DNA from: an uncultured Eubacteriales bacterium
GTDB taxonomy: Bacteria; Bacillota; Clostridia; Monoglobales; UMGS1388
Assembly (NCBI GenBank): GCA_900551345.1
Contig: URVP01000062.1
Span: 1-7,981, forward strand
Direction of reading: 5' to 3'
DNA: 7,981 bases
The first letter of the stretch is position 1. Each line of letters opens with the position of its first letter. Shown here one piece after another: positions 1-6,446 of this stretch. The notes under the pieces are model-generated. The model saw only the letters and a program-made list of their open reading frames with translations, searched no databases and was not told where the DNA came from. The position numbers and the translations under genes were made by a program.

Positions 1-11
1 GCATAAAAACA

Positions 12-56
12 CCTCCTATGGTTTTTTTACATTATACCATAGGAGGCTCTTTTTTT
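12..56. terminator. Bidirectional rho-independent terminator
   Basis: An 11-bp perfect inverted repeat (CCTCCTATGGT at 12-22 against ACCATAGGAGG at 36-46) encloses a 13-nt loop. On the plus strand it is followed by CTC and seven Ts (50-56). On the minus strand it is followed by TG and five Ts (positions 9 to 5). It therefore fits termination in both directions. It lies about 60 bp beyond the stop codon of the RND permease, so it is the likely end of the efflux operon. The stronger T-tract on the plus strand suggests a convergent gene ending just left of the window, which is inferred only. Confidence 0.85.
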
Positions 57-108
57 CTATTGTCCGTTTTTACTGGGGCTGTTCACTGTTAATCCGTCGC
101 TCTTATTT

Positions 109-3100
109 TTACATTTCAGCCATATTTTTTTCAATTTTAGCATGTTTTTTCCTGTCATGCTTTAATTTGCGGTCATCAAACAGGCTGTAGATAACCGGTA
201 TAAAAAGCAGCGTGAGCACAGTACCTACCGAAAGGCCTCCGATAAGAACAACTGCAAGAGGCTGCATCATCTCAGAACCTGAAGCTGTGGAAACAGCCAT
301 CGGTAAAAATCCGAGAACTGATGTTACGGTTGTCATGAGGATAGGACGCAGCCTTGTCTTTCCTGCTTCAACAATAATTTCAGTTCTTGACATTGTCGGA
401 TTTTCCTTTTTAAGAGTATTTATAAACTCTATAAGCAGAATGGCATTATTAACAACTATACCCATAAGCATAAGTATACCTATACAGCTTACAACAGACA
501 AAGGAGTACCGGCAATAAGCAAAGAAAGGACTACGCCAATCATGGCAAGAGGAAGTGTTCCCAATATGATAAAGGGCTGCAGCAAGTTTTCAAACTGTGC
601 CGCCATGACCATATACATAAGAAGAATTCCCAACAGAATTGCCTGAAACAGCGATACCATTGAATCTATCATAACCTCATAAGATCCGCCCGTTTCCATG
701 GAAACACCATCCGGCATCTGATGGTTTGCAAGTTCTTTTTCAAAAGCAGCTTTAGCAGTGCCCATATCAACGCCGTACAGCTTACCCGTAAGAGTTATAA
801 CTCGTTTTTGGTTGATTCTTGTAAGTGTTGTATAACCCTGCTCTACCGATACATCGGCAATATCTCCCAAGGTTACTCTCTGTCCCGTGGGAGTATCAAG
901 CTGAAGGGTAAGCAGCTGACTGTAGTCATCAGCATATCCATCGGGATAAACAACCTTTATATCATATTCAGATCCACTCTCTGTATACTGCGAAGCGGTG
1001 GTTCCATCAAGTGTATTTTTAACAATCGAGGCAATAGTAGCCGCATTTAAACCATATCCGGCAGCTTTAGCTTTGTCAGGGCGTATTCTGACCTCTGACT
1101 TTGTTTCGGAAATAGAAGTTTCCGTTTCGGTTACGCCGTCAATACCGGCAAGAATTTGTTCTGCCTCAAGTACATATTCTTCTAATTTCTCATCATCGGC
1201 AGATGAAAATTGAAATTCTACTTCATCTGATGACATGGACATTGCAGTATTGGAAACATCCACATTGATTGTGGCGCCGGCAATATCGCTGAGACTTTCT
1301 CTTATATCCTGTGCAATATCCGTGGTAGTACCTTTTCGGTCATCTTTAAGCGTAACCGTGATGGTAGCGTCTCCGGACGAAGTGGACATAACGCCTGAAG
1401 AACCTATAGAAGAGGAAATATCCTTTACATTTTCGTTCTGCATTATAATATTTTCGATTTTCTCAGACATTTTATTAACATCTTCAATTTTGGTACCCTG
1501 AGGCATTTCTACTGATACGGAAACTGTACCTTCATCACTTGTTGCCATAAGGGTCATACCCAATTGAGACAACACAAATATCGAAAGCACGAATACCCCC
1601 AGCACACTGAATACAAAACGCTTTCTGTTTCTGAGAACCCATCTGAGAGCCTTTTCATACACCTGATAAAACTTTGCCATAAATTTATCAAACGGATTTA
1701 ATATAAAGCTCAGTTTTTTATTTGCTTTGTCAACATTCTTTATTTTAGACGAAAGCATGGGAACTATCAGGAATGTAGTTATAAGAGATGCAGTCTGTGA
1801 GAATATGATTGCAAACGCAAGCTGCTTAAACATAACAGCCATCATATTGTCAATAAACAAAATAGGTACATATACTATGCAGGTGGTAAGTACCGAAGCA
1901 ACAACAGCACCTATTACCTCACCCGCACCTGATACAGCAGCGGTGCTAGCGTCTTCTTTGAGTGATTTTCTGTGTCTGAATATATTTTCAAGTACAACTA
2001 CCGAGTTATCAACAAGCATACCTACGCCCAGCGCAAGGCCGCCAAGAGATACGACATTAAGGCTCATACCGGAAATATACATTCCCACAAATGTGGTAAT
2101 TACTGAAATTGGCATTGATATACCTATAACCAGAGAGTTTTTTACACTGCCCAAAAACAGAAGCAGAATCAGGATGGCAAGCAGAGCGCCGACTATTGCA
2201 TTTTCCGCAACGGCACTTATGGAATCTTCAATATAACTTGCCTGCTCCATAGTCATATTATATGAGAACTTAGGTGCGCTTTTCTGTGTACTTTCCAATA
2301 CTTTCATTATACCGTTTACCACATCTACGGTATTGGCATCGGATTCTGCGGTTATCGAAATGGAAACAGACTCTTCTCCGTTAAGTCTGGAATAGGTTGA
2401 AGCATCGGAATAAGTATCCTTAACCGAGGCGACATCACGAAGATATATAATTTGTCCCGTTTGTGTTGTCAGCGGTATAACATCAATATCATCCACTTTA
2501 TTAATTTTACCTATGGAGCGAACAGACATATTTCTATTTTTGCTTTCTGTAGTGCCGGCAGGCATATCGCTGTTCTGTGTGGCAACAGCACTAACTACAT
2601 CTGAAAAGCTTACTCCGTAGCCAAACATTGCTTCAGGGTCAACGGTTACTTCAATGATTCTGTCCCGTGCACCCGTTATACTGACAGACGCAACGCCGTC
2701 TACCGCTTCAAGTTTATCCTTAAGGTTGTCATCAACAAACTTTTTTGTCTGCACAAGGTCATATCCCTCATAGGTAACACTCATCATTGCGGCAGGCATC
2801 ATGGACATATCTATCTTCATAACCATAGGGTCATCACAGTCTTCGGGCAGCATTGCAGAAACAAGTTCAATGTTGTCCTTCATGCTCTGAATGGCCTTAT
2901 CCATATCGGTGCCGGAATGGAACTGAGCCATAACCATAGATGTACCCTCAGAGGACTGAGAAGTTATAGTGTCTATACCGGAAACAGAACTTATTGCACC
3001 TTCTATTCGTTCTGTTACTAAGTTTTCTACTTCCTCAGAGCCTACATTAGAATATGTTGTATATACAATTGCCATTGAGAGATCCATATCGGGCATAAGC

Positions 3101-3204
3101 TCTAACGGGAGCATACTTACAGAATAAAGACCCAACACAACAAAAATCAATACAACCATTGTTACGGCAACGGGCCTTTTTACTGATAATGAATGAAGCT
3201 TCAA
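109..3204 (-). CDS. RND-family efflux permease (AcrB/HAE-like inner pump subunit)
   Basis: Full-length RND transporter of 1031 residues, the usual size for the AcrB/SwrC class, expected to drive proton-coupled export from the cytoplasmic membrane. The topology is the duplicated RND plan: TM1 (about 11-30), a large extracytoplasmic loop (31-330), TM2-6 (about 333-485), TM7 (about 530-548), a second large loop (549-848) and TM8-12 (about 850-1008), ending in a basic cytoplasmic tail. The TM4 motif is GMLVDNSVVVLEN (395-407), TM10 has MGIVVNNAILLIEF (914-927), and RLRPILMTT is at 951-959. Compared with AcrB Asp407/Asp408/Lys940, the aligned residues are D399, N400 and N919. The start is TTG, with an in-frame TGA three codons upstream and AGAAAGGA (3215-3222) 10 nt before it. 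It is last in the operon, 20 bp after the adaptor stop. Substrate cannot be read from sequence; drugs, lipids or peptides are all possible. Confidence 0.95.
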   Translation of the reverse strand: MKLHSLSVKRPVAVTMVVLIFVVLGLYSVSMLPLELMPDMDLSMAIVYTTYSNVGSEEVENLVTERIEGAISSVSGIDTITSQSSEGTSMVMAQFHSGTDMDKAIQSMKDNIELVSAMLPEDCDDPMVMKIDMSMMPAAMMSVTYEGYDLVQTKKFVDDNLKDKLEAVDGVASVSITGARDRIIEVTVDPEAMFGYGVSFSDVVSAVATQNSDMPAGTTESKNRNMSVRSIGKINKVDDIDVIPLTTQTGQIIYLRDVASVKDTYSDASTYSRLNGEESVSISITAESDANTVDVVNGIMKVLESTQKSAPKFSYNMTMEQASYIEDSISAVAENAIVGALLAILILLLFLGSVKNSLVIGISMPISVITTFVGMYISGMSLNVVSLGGLALGVGMLVDNSVVVLENIFRHRKSLKEDASTAAVSGAGEVIGAVVASVLTTCIVYVPILFIDNMMAVMFKQLAFAIIFSQTASLITTFLIVPMLSSKIKNVDKANKKLSFILNPFDKFMAKFYQVYEKALRWVLRNRKRFVFSVLGVFVLSIFVLSQLGMTLMATSDEGTVSVSVEMPQGTKIEDVNKMSEKIENIIMQNENVKDISSSIGSSGVMSTSSGDATITVTLKDDRKGTTTDIAQDIRESLSDIAGATINVDVSNTAMSMSSDEVEFQFSSADDEKLEEYVLEAEQILAGIDGVTETETSISETKSEVRIRPDKAKAAGYGLNAATIASIVKNTLDGTTASQYTESGSEYDIKVVYPDGYADDYSQLLTLQLDTPTGQRVTLGDIADVSVEQGYTTLTRINQKRVITLTGKLYGVDMGTAKAAFEKELANHQMPDGVSMETGGSYEVMIDSMVSLFQAILLGILLMYMVMAAQFENLLQPFIILGTLPLAMIGVVLSLLIAGTPLSVVSCIGILMLMGIVVNNAILLIEFINTLKKENPTMSRTEIIVEAGKTRLRPILMTTVTSVLGFLPMAVSTASGSEMMQPLAVVLIGGLSVGTVLTLLFIPVIYSLFDDRKLKHDRKKHAKIEKNMAEM

Positions 3205-3214
3205 ATCAATTCAA

Positions 3215-3222
3215 TCCTTTCT
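3215..3222 (-). promoter_or_regulatory. Ribosome binding site supporting the TTG start of the RND permease
   Basis: On the minus strand AGAAAGGA lies 10 nt before the TTG at 3202-3204. An in-frame TGA at 3211-3213 rules out an upstream start, so TTG is the best initiation codon. The site sits in the 20-bp gap after the adaptor stop (3225-3227). Confidence 0.65.
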
Positions 3223-3224
3223 GC

Positions 3225-4469
3225 CTATTCTTCAGAGGTTATATTAATCTCATTATTCTTTTCAGATATATATTCCTTACCGGTAACAACAACTTGTTCT
3301 CCTTCCTTGAGACCGGAAGTAATCTGTGTATATTTAGTATCCGATATGCCTGTTTCTACTTCTTTTTTGCTTGCTTTATCGCCTTGAACCACATATACAT
3401 ACTGCACACCCTGGTCGTCTTCAAGCAGTGCTTCGGAGGGTATAGCAACAGCACTTACAGCAGTATCGGTAGTAAGTGTGATATCCGCCATCATACCTAC
3501 TTTAAGTTTACCATTCTCGTTTGGAATTGTAACCCTTACTGTATACATACCGGTTGCTTCATTTTTAACAGGATTTACCACCGTAACAGCACCTTTAACA
3601 TCTTCCACAGATGCAGATTTAATACTAATGGAAGCCTCAGTACCTACCGTTATAAATGAAATTACAGATTCAGTAACATTTACCTCCGCATCAACAGATT
3701 TGGAATTGGATATTGTAAACAACTCTGCACCTGCCGCTGCCATCTGTCCCAGCTTTACATTGCTGCTTGCAATATATCCGGAAATGGGAGCCGTAACAGA
3801 AGCGTTCCTAAGATTGCTGGATGCCGTATCAAGCGCAGCCTTGGCAGAAGCTACAGAAGCCTGAGCACTTTTTACATTTCCGGGCGTAACAACATCCACC
3901 GTCAAATCATAATTTTGTTGTGCTGTGTCCAAATTAAGCTTTGCGGTATCCAGCTGAGTTTTATAATTGTTCAAAGCAACTTCACTAATGGCACCTATAT
4001 CATAAAGCTGTTTTTGCCTGTTATATTCGCTCAGCGCATTATCATATGCAGTCCGAGCCGCCGACAGAGACTGACTTACAGAAACTTTGCTTTGCTCGCT
4101 GCTTCCGTTTGCTACATTTTCATAAGCTGCAACAGCACTGTTATACGAAGCTAAAGCTTGATTATATGCATTTTGATAGTCAGTAGTATCAAGACTTACA
4201 AGTACAGTTCCTGCGGTTACATAATCACCTATTTCCGCATTTACACTTTTTATCTTTGCTGAAACTTTTGAGGTAACGCTTGCATTTTGGGCAGCTTTAA
4301 GCTCGCCTGTATATGTAACTACATTTGCAATATCTCTGTTTGCCGCCTCTGCTACGGTAACATTTGTTGCCGAAGTATTATTGACTTCCTCCTCTGCCTT
4401 CTTATTGCAACCCGAAACAGAGAAGATTATAAGGGCAGATAAGAAAATACAAATAATTTTTTTAGTCAA
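3225..4469 (-). CDS. RND efflux membrane-fusion (periplasmic adaptor) lipoprotein, HlyD/AcrA-like
   Basis: A 414-residue adaptor linking the RND pump to the TolC-like channel. The N-terminus is a lipoprotein signal: two lysines, a hydrophobic stretch and the lipobox VSGC with the lipidated Cys at 21, so it is probably anchored on the outer face of the cytoplasmic membrane. Next comes the first half of the lipoyl/barrel-sandwich domain (about 58-96), a long alpha-helical hairpin (about 97-222), the second lipoyl half (TAPISGYI at 226-233, then to about 254), a beta-barrel (about 258-335) and a membrane-proximal domain (about 338-410). The hairpin tip keeps the TolC-docking pattern R-x3-L-x6-S as R151, L155 and S162. 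Both hairpin arms are broken at roughly matching places (about 119-133 and 190-201). The start is TTG after a TAA, with AAGGAG 11 nt upstream. It is the middle gene of the operon, 39 bp after the TolC-like gene. Confidence 0.95.
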   Translation of the reverse strand: MTKKIICIFLSALIIFSVSGCNKKAEEEVNNTSATNVTVAEAANRDIANVVTYTGELKAAQNASVTSKVSAKIKSVNAEIGDYVTAGTVLVSLDTTDYQNAYNQALASYNSAVAAYENVANGSSEQSKVSVSQSLSAARTAYDNALSEYNRQKQLYDIGAISEVALNNYKTQLDTAKLNLDTAQQNYDLTVDVVTPGNVKSAQASVASAKAALDTASSNLRNASVTAPISGYIASSNVKLGQMAAAGAELFTISNSKSVDAEVNVTESVISFITVGTEASISIKSASVEDVKGAVTVVNPVKNEATGMYTVRVTIPNENGKLKVGMMADITLTTDTAVSAVAIPSEALLEDDQGVQYVYVVQGDKASKKEVETGISDTKYTQITSGLKEGEQVVVTGKEYISEKNNEINITSEE

Positions 4470-4480
4470 TTAAGATACAT

Positions 4481-4486
4481 CTCCTT
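4481..4486 (-). promoter_or_regulatory. Ribosome binding site deciding the TTG start of the adaptor gene
   Basis: AAGGAG on the minus strand lies 11 nt before TTG (4467-4469). An ATG directly abutting this site (4478-4480) is out of frame and reaches TGA after four codons. An in-frame TAA immediately precedes the TTG, so TTG is the only sensible start that preserves the lipoprotein signal peptide. Confidence 0.7.
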
Positions 4487-4508
4487 GTGCTTATATTAAA
4501 GATAAAAA

Positions 4509-5627
4509 CTACAGACCTATAGTAACTTCATAATTGTATTTTTCTACAGCAAGCTTATAAGTAAGCTTAGCATTTTCCAGGTCTTCCTTTGCCTGAGAAT
4601 AATCAGTAAGGGCAGAGGTAAGTTCGAGATTAGTTATCATACCCATCTCAAATTTAAGCTTCGCAGCTTCATAAAGCGCGCTTTTAATTTCAACATTTTT
4701 TTCGGCAGTAGTAATCTGGTCTCTTGCCGTTAAAACAGCGTCATAGGCAGACTTAATTAAAACTTTAATCTGTTTTAATGAGTTTTCAACACTATATTTG
4801 GTCTGCATATATGTACTCAAATCAACATAGTAAGCAGCGGTATCCTTTGTTGTAACTTTTTTCGTTGTGTTGAAATGCATTTCTGCAAGGCGTAAATCTT
4901 CATTTAAGGTTTTTACATCTACACGAGTTGTCATTGCCGTCTCTGTGTCTTCAACAAGGTTGGCAGAAAATTCCTCTGTATCAATTTCACTAGTTAACAC
5001 AAAATCACAGTCCTCTTCTATATCAAGAGCAATTTTAAGATTTTCTTTTGCCGTAACTGTATTTCTTTCAAGACTTTTTAACGAATTGTATGCAGTATCC
5101 ACTGAAAGCTGAGCATTCTGAACTTCGATATCAGAAATCAGACCCAGTTGACTTTGCTTATCCACATTGTTTTTATTAACAACCGCCATATCATATGTTG
5201 TTTGAGCTATAGCAACAAGATTTTCCGCCAGTTTGTAATTGTAATAGTTTTGTGTTACATTGTATGTAATATTAGCTTTAGTTTTCTCCTTATTAAAATC
5301 GGCAAGGGATAGCTTGCTTTCATACATGCTAACATAGTATCCGTCCTGTATATACGCCGTTTCATAACCGCTTGAAGCATAAATAGTAGCGTTTTTATTA
5401 TTCCCCTTGGTTATTTTTGCAGCTGACAAAGAATACTCATAGCTTTCCTTTTGATGATCACATACTGCCAGCTCATCATTGTCTTCAAGAGCTAAATCGA
5501 TAGCATCCTGGAGACTGAGGGTATAAACCTTTTTATCTTCAGGCAAAGTATCTGCCGATACAACCATACAGATAAAAGGCACACACATTATAAAACACAT
5601 AACAAGCGATATCGTCTTTTTAATCAT
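4509..5627 (-). CDS. TolC-family protein, short form with reduced beta-hairpin regions
   Basis: A 372-residue exported protein with the TolC/OEP duplicated helical plan. The signal peptide is MIKK plus a hydrophobic core with likely cleavage after VSA (residue 25). Repeat 1 spans about 35-205 and repeat 2 about 232-372. Each has the helix-turn-helix tip that closes the TolC tunnel: LGLISDIEV (161-169) and MGMITNLEL (328-336). The helix before tip 1 keeps the spacing I recall for E. coli TolC. The outer-membrane hairpins look reduced. The region at 76-100 (NATIYASS... with several Tyr) could form a short hairpin, but in repeat 2 the helix ending near 255 runs almost directly into the next helix near 262. 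Classical TolC proteins are about 430-490 residues. It is first in the operon, with an ATG start and AAAAGGAG 9 nt upstream. It probably provides the outer conduit for the pump. A divergent coiled-coil wall protein is the alternative. Confidence 0.88.
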   Translation of the reverse strand: MIKKTISLVMCFIMCVPFICMVVSADTLPEDKKVYTLSLQDAIDLALEDNDELAVCDHQKESYEYSLSAAKITKGNNKNATIYASSGYETAYIQDGYYVSMYESKLSLADFNKEKTKANITYNVTQNYYNYKLAENLVAIAQTTYDMAVVNKNNVDKQSQLGLISDIEVQNAQLSVDTAYNSLKSLERNTVTAKENLKIALDIEEDCDFVLTSEIDTEEFSANLVEDTETAMTTRVDVKTLNEDLRLAEMHFNTTKKVTTKDTAAYYVDLSTYMQTKYSVENSLKQIKVLIKSAYDAVLTARDQITTAEKNVEIKSALYEAAKLKFEMGMITNLELTSALTDYSQAKEDLENAKLTYKLAVEKYNYEVTIGL

Positions 5628-5662
5628 ACAATTTATCTCCTTTTCATAAAGTCACAATGATA

Positions 5663-5694
5663 TTTATATAACAAAATTGTGAACTGAATGTGAA
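5663..5694 (-). promoter_or_regulatory. Candidate sigma-A-type promoter of the efflux operon
   Basis: Read on the minus strand, TTCACA (5689-5694) is one base from the -35 consensus and is followed after 18 nt by TATATA (5665-5670). An overlapping TATAAA sits at 5663-5668. This would give a leader of roughly 30 nt before the TolC-like ATG. The -35 lies inside one of the TGTGAAC repeats, as expected if a regulator assists RNA polymerase there. The exact -10 is ambiguous because the stretch is AT-rich. Confidence 0.45.
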
Positions 5695-5695
5695 C
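5678..5695 (+). promoter_or_regulatory. Putative response-regulator operator: two direct TGTGAAC repeats, 11-bp period
   Basis: TGTGAAC occurs at 5678-5684 and again, identically, at 5689-5695, separated by 4 bp. A pair of 7-bp direct repeats spaced 4 bp apart is the classic arrangement for tandem binding of OmpR/PhoB-type dimers. It lies between the efflux operon and the gene for just such a regulator, and overlaps the likely -35 of the efflux promoter. Binding by the neighbouring regulator is inferred from position and spacing. Confidence 0.6.
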
Positions 5696-5729
5696 AACAA
5701 AAAAAGACCTTTTCTTACAGAGCAAAATA

Positions 5730-5738
5730 TGGTAAAAT
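5730..5738 (+). promoter_or_regulatory. Candidate extended -10 promoter for the two-component operon
   Basis: TGGTAAAAT is an extended -10 (TG, one base, then TAAAAT at 5733-5738). No good -35 is present at 17-18 nt upstream, only T-rich sequence near 5709-5715. This is consistent with an extended -10 promoter or one needing an activator. Transcription would start near 5745, about 27 nt before the ATG. Confidence 0.5.
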
Positions 5739-5753
5739 ACAGATATACCAACC

Positions 5754-5761
5754 GGGAGGAG
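5754..5761 (+). promoter_or_regulatory. Strong ribosome binding site of the response regulator
   Basis: GGGAGGAG precedes the ATG at 5772 by a 10-nt A-rich spacer. It is the closest match to the anti-Shine-Dalgarno sequence among the five complete genes and supports this ATG as the start. Confidence 0.7.
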
Positions 5762-5771
5762 CAAAAAAAAC

Positions 5772-6446
5772 ATGTTTAACATATTGATTGCAGAAGATGA
5801 CAAAAATCTGCTTAAACTTATAAATGATGTTCTTAAAAACAACGGATACAACCCTCTTGCTGCAAGAAACGGCAGAGAAGCGCTGGATATTATGGACAAG
5901 ATACAAATAGACCTACTCATAACGGACATTATGATGCCTGACATGGACGGATATGCACTTACAAGTACATTACGAGAATGCGGATATAATCTGCCTGTAC
6001 TCATGATAACTGCAAAAGAATCATATAAAGACAAGGAAAAAGGATTTCTTGCAGGGACAGACGACTATATGGTTAAACCTCTGGACCTTAACGAGCTTAT
6101 ACTGCGGGTAGGCGCACTTTTAAGAAGATCGAGAATAGCAAATGATAAGATGATGACTGTAGGCAAAGTCAAGCTTGATTACAACAAGCTTTCTGTCGAA
6201 TATGACGGCAAGACCGAAACTTTACCCCCCAAAGAGTTTTATCTTTTATACAAGCTGCTGTCATACCCCGATATTATTTTCACAAGAATGCAGCTTATGG
6301 ACGAAATATGGGGGCTTGACTCTGAGGCAGATGAAAGAACCGTAGATGTGCATATCAAAAGACTTCGTGAAAGATTCTCAGGTGTGGATGACTTTGATAT
6401 AATCACCGTAAGGGGACTGGGATACAAGGCGGTGAAGTTTGATTGA
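5772..6446 (+). CDS. OmpR/PhoB-family response regulator transcription factor
   Basis: A 224-residue two-domain regulator of standard length. The receiver domain (1-118) has the acidic pair D9/D10, the phosphoacceptor D52 in the TDIMMPDMDG motif, the switch T80 followed by Ala, and K102 in the VKPLD motif. The C-terminal winged-helix domain (about 126-222) has the recognition helix around RTVDVHIKRLRERF (189-202) and the terminal VRGLGYKA hairpin. All phosphotransfer residues are intact, so it should be a working cytoplasmic partner of the kinase that follows. The kinase gene overlaps its stop by 4 nt. It is divergent from the efflux operon and 144 bp away, with direct repeats of the right type in between. 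Control of the efflux genes, with possible self-control, is the likely role. It is not specific enough for a gene symbol. Confidence 0.95.
   Translation: MFNILIAEDDKNLLKLINDVLKNNGYNPLAARNGREALDIMDKIQIDLLITDIMMPDMDGYALTSTLRECGYNLPVLMITAKESYKDKEKGFLAGTDDYMVKPLDLNELILRVGALLRRSRIANDKMMTVGKVKLDYNKLSVEYDGKTETLPPKEFYLLYKLLSYPDIIFTRMQLMDEIWGLDSEADERTVDVHIKRLRERFSGVDDFDIITVRGLGYKAVKFD

Noticed and set aside
1727..2236. Open frame of 169 codons on the plus strand inside the permease gene
   Set aside because: It lies opposite a confidently identified RND gene, has no recognisable domain and no convincing ribosome site. The other plus-strand frames within 109-5627 are shadows for the same reason.
2763..2831. 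Methionine-rich stretch in the permease (residues about 126-148, seven Met) as a copper or silver binding site
   Set aside because: The permease lacks other metal-exporter (CusA-like) hallmarks in what can be read, and Met-rich sequence at this point is, as I recall, common in ordinary Firmicute RND pumps.
4466..4480. Four-codon mini-ORF (ATG to TGA) just before the adaptor, its stop overlapping the TTG start
   Set aside because: Its ATG directly abuts the AAGGAG site, too close for normal initiation. It is more likely chance than a leader peptide.
5702..5713. AAAAG-AC-CTTTT inverted repeat upstream of the regulator
   Set aside because: A 5-bp AT-rich stem with a 2-nt loop cannot form a meaningful hairpin, and the site lies in promoter DNA.
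5633..6034. 133-codon minus-strand frame across the divergent promoter and regulator start
   Set aside because: It overlaps the response regulator coding region and the control region, its sequence is low-complexity hydrophobic, and it shows no protein family features.
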